Made by a program: the position numbers and the translations under genes. This document shows positions 62,163 through 64,000 of a stretch of 64,000 bases of DNA, piece after piece. Below the pieces are notes generated by a model that was given only the letters and a program-made list of their open reading frames with translations, made no database searches and was not told the origin of the DNA. How positions within the stretch are numbered: the first letter of the stretch is position 1; the number at the start of each line of letters is the position of its first letter. Origin of the DNA: Mycobacterium sp. 852002-40037_SCH5390672. Its GTDB lineage: Bacteria; Actinomycetota; Actinomycetes; Mycobacteriales; Mycobacteriaceae. The DNA is taken from assembly GCF_001665875.1 (NCBI RefSeq), contig NZ_LZTA01000102.1:124001-188000 (forward strand), in the 5' to 3' direction.

Positions 62163-62805
62163 GCGCGAAGCTGTTGCCACTGCTGCGTGAGACCACCTCG
62201 GTGAGACGGTCCGGTTCGACGCCCAGCGCATCGGCCAGTGACAGGGCGGCGGCTGCCGTGGCCAGGTTGGCGGTGAACAACAAGTTGTTGAGGAGCTTGG
62301 TGGTTTGCCCGGAACCCAGCACGCCGAGGTGAACGACGGGATCGGCATAGGTTTCGAAGACCGGACGGCAGCGCTCGACAACGTCGGTGTCGCCCCCCGC
62401 CATCACCAGCAGACGGCCCTCGGCCGCCGCCCCACCTCCGCCGCTGACCGGCGCGTCGATGACCGAAATACCCTGGGATGAGGCCTTTTTCGCTAGTTCC
62501 CGGCAGGTATCGGGGTGCACCGTGCTGTGCACGGCGATGACGCTGCCGGGTGTCATCGCCGAGAGCAATCCGTTTTCGCCGCAGGCGAGTTCGTCGATGT
62601 CGGCGTCGCCGACCACGCAGAGGCAGACCAGGTCACTGGCCGCGGCGAGTTCGGCCGCGGACTCGGCGATGTCGGCCGAGGTGTCGGCGAATGCCTCGAG
62701 AGCCTCTGGTCTGCGCGCCCACAACGTGGTGGGGTAGCCGGCCTCGGCGATGCGCCGCGCCATGGGCGCGCCCTGACTGCCCAACCCGATGAACCCGACG
62801 CGCAT
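61990..62805 (-). CDS. 3-hydroxyisobutyrate dehydrogenase-family protein
   Basis: A 271-residue beta-hydroxyacid dehydrogenase. MRVGFIGLGSQGAPMARRI is the NAD(P) fold and family signature, SVIDAPVSGGGGAAAEG the substrate loop, and GSGQTTKLLNNLLF carries the catalytic lysine. It oxidises a 3-hydroxy acid to a semialdehyde or keto acid. The ATG overlaps the stop of the alpha/beta hydrolase gene, so it ends a minus-strand operon of thiolase, hydrolase and dehydrogenase. A longer frame to 63186 is rejected because it precedes the signature. Confidence 0.9.
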   Translation of the reverse strand: MRVGFIGLGSQGAPMARRIAEAGYPTTLWARRPEALEAFADTSADIAESAAELAAASDLVCLCVVGDADIDELACGENGLLSAMTPGSVIAVHSTVHPDTCRELAKKASSQGISVIDAPVSGGGGAAAEGRLLVMAGGDTDVVERCRPVFETYADPVVHLGVLGSGQTTKLLNNLLFTANLATAAAALSLADALGVEPDRLTEVVSRSSGNSFALNALGGIGGLDRLAGVAGGLLQKDVRLVVDLADQAGATGGAVLDAADAALVLMDHPR

Positions 62806-63698
62806 CAGCCGGCCTCCACATCGGTCTCGGTTTCCGGCGAAGCCGCGCCCACACACTCGTCGGCGAACGAGAGAACCTCCGCGTGATAGTCGGCGGCGGT
62901 GTGCCCGAGGCTGATGTTGTGCCCAGCCCCGAGCTGCCTGTGCACGGTGAACCCCGGCGCGGCGGAGAACATCGCGGTGATCTCCTCGACGGCCGAAGCA
63001 TCGGTCTGCCAGACCTTTTCGTACTCGGCGATGCTGAAGTGCACCGGCACCCGCACGGCCGGTGCCAGTGCCGGGAACGTTTGGCGGGCCCAGTCCGACA
63101 CCATCTGGTCCTCGTAGGCCGGGGCGGTCGGGGAGACCGTGACTCCGGTGAGGATCTCCGGCGGATACAGATGTTCCGGTTGCCACAACAGCTCGCGCAG
63201 CCCGGAGGGGCGGCGTTCGCGCGTTGCCGTCTTCAGCATGTCGCGAGCCGCGGGGTGATAGTGCCGGCCGGTGCCGGCCAGTTCGATGCCGAGCAGATCG
63301 GCACCGCGTTCATCGGCGGCCATCCGCATCGTCAGTTCGCATCCGCCCGAATGGCCCATCACGAATAAGCCGGCGCCACTCGGTCGTTCGCCGAGGATGC
63401 GGTCAACCGCCCCGTAGGCCAGATTGACGCGTTGCTCGCCGGAGACCATCGCCTCGGGGTAGGCCGCCGAACTGCCGTAGCCGGGCCGGTCGAGCGCCAC
63501 GACGGTGAATCCTGCTGCGGCGCCGGTGCGTAACAGCGAATACGACGGGCGGCCGGGGCAGTCGAAATACATCGCGGTGGTGCCGCCGCCATGGATGGCC
63601 ACGATCACGGCTTTCGGGTCGGAGGCTTCGGCGACGATCGCCGACATCGGCACCCCGTCCACGATCACCAGCCGGGGGCGCGGCGCCCGGTCGCTCAT
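62805..63698 (-). CDS. Alpha/beta hydrolase
   Basis: A 297-residue alpha/beta hydrolase. VAIHGGGTTAMYF is the oxyanion region, S117 in MGHSGG the nucleophile and LGAGHNISLGH the histidine. The fold is like esterases or thioesterases. Substrate unknown; between a thiolase-like gene and a hydroxyacid dehydrogenase, hydrolysis of a CoA or ester intermediate is plausible. Its ATG overlaps the stop of the thiolase-like gene by 4 bases. Confidence 0.86.
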   Translation of the reverse strand: MSDRAPRPRLVIVDGVPMSAIVAEASDPKAVIVAIHGGGTTAMYFDCPGRPSYSLLRTGAAAGFTVVALDRPGYGSSAAYPEAMVSGEQRVNLAYGAVDRILGERPSGAGLFVMGHSGGCELTMRMAADERGADLLGIELAGTGRHYHPAARDMLKTATRERRPSGLRELLWQPEHLYPPEILTGVTVSPTAPAYEDQMVSDWARQTFPALAPAVRVPVHFSIAEYEKVWQTDASAVEEITAMFSAAPGFTVHRQLGAGHNISLGHTAADYHAEVLSFADECVGAASPETETDVEAG

Positions 63699-64000
63699 CC
63701 GTCGGCCCGCAGCAGGAGCACACCGCTGGGAGTCAGGCCACCGCTGCTGACCACGCCGACCCGTGCGTCGACCACCTGGCGGTCGCCCGCCTCGCCGCGA
63801 AGTTGGCTGATGGCCTCGTGCAGGAGGCCCATGCCGTGGGTCCGGCCGTGTGACAGTTGGCCGCCATGGGTGTTGAGCGGCAACAGGCCATCGCGCGCAA
63901 TGTTCTTGCCGCCGTCCAGGAATTCGCGGGCCTCACCGATTCCGCAGAAGCCCAGCGCCTCGATCCAGGACAGACAGTTGAAGGAAAATCCGTCGTACAG
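63695..64000 (-). CDS. Thiolase/lipid-transfer-type protein, C-terminal part (cut by window edge)
   Basis: The last 101 residues of a thiolase-like protein, continuing past 64000. Visible are FNCLSWIEALGFCG, GEAREFLDGG, PLNTHGGQLSHGRTHGMG and a C-terminal VGVVSSGGLTPSGVLLL. The NTHGGQLSHG block is typical of SCP-x/lipid-transfer type thiolases, which in actinobacteria often perform retro-aldol or thiolysis steps in side-chain degradation. It precedes the hydrolase and dehydrogenase genes in one operon. The N-terminal active site is outside the window. Confidence 0.82.
   Translation of the reverse strand: MYDGFSFNCLSWIEALGFCGIGEAREFLDGGKNIARDGLLPLNTHGGQLSHGRTHGMGLLHEAISQLRGEAGDRQVVDARVGVVSSGGLTPSGVLLLRADG

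Overview
The window reads as chromosomal DNA of a mycobacterium, most likely a non-tuberculous species. It is GC-rich, genes are tightly packed with ATGA and TGATG overlaps, and GTG or TTG starts are common. There are many acyl-CoA dehydrogenase, crotonase, P450 and SDR genes. It also carries families typical of mycobacteria: a mycofactocin-coupled SDR, a DUF5313 membrane protein, an MmcO-type multicopper oxidase and small P450 ferredoxins with an altered ligand motif. The species cannot be fixed from sequence alone. I saw no rRNA, tRNA, CRISPR array or insertion sequence.

Layout. (1) 1-5031: two divergent catabolic operons flank a perfect palindrome: 2Fe-2S ferredoxin, EthD-like protein and an amidohydrolase cut by the window edge on the minus strand; acyl-CoA synthetase, a small/large acyl-CoA dehydrogenase pair and a crotonase on the plus strand. 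(2) 5059-10892: proline iminopeptidase, phenolic acid decarboxylase, a thiolase reduced to its two ends, MeaB-like GTPase, orphan E1-alpha and a NarL/NarX-type two-component pair. (3) 11096-23518: methyltransferase, then an IclR-controlled ring-degradation cluster with MhpA, MhpB, two meta-cleavage-type hydrolases, two KstD-like flavoproteins, a luciferase-like monooxygenase, an SDR and a cyclase-family hydrolase. (4) 23522-31388: multicopper oxidase, NmrA-like protein, SDR and a four-gene glycosyltransferase operon. (5) 31613-40895: a compact TetR-ferredoxin-P450-amidohydrolase-M24-degenerate M24-crotonase stub-double CaiB-SDR operon. (6) 40892-46173: SDR/OhrR-like regulator pair, mycofactocin SDR, TetR and an acyl-CoA dehydrogenase. 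(7) 46351-60368: two long divergent operons (Rieske oxygenase side; beta-oxidation and P450 side). (8) 60372-64000: a third ferredoxin/P450 pair and the end of a thiolase-hydrolase-dehydrogenase operon.

The main finding is regulatory. A perfect 15-bp palindrome, GAGAATnnnATTCTC, occurs five times, always in a promoter region, and a degenerate copy precedes a P450. The linked genes encode a 2Fe-2S ferredoxin, a Rieske oxygenase, amidohydrolases, an acyl-CoA synthetase, acyl-CoA dehydrogenases, crotonases, a thiolase and a mycofactocin SDR. Together these could oxidise, activate and beta-oxidise one unknown cyclic or branched substrate. The TetR gene at 43829-44479 lies between two of the copies and is the natural candidate regulator. 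A second, unrelated 22-bp palindrome is shared almost exactly by the P450 operon at 31.6 kb and the SDR gene at 26.5 kb, which suggests a second small regulon run by the TetR at 31613. Substrates for both systems remain unknown.
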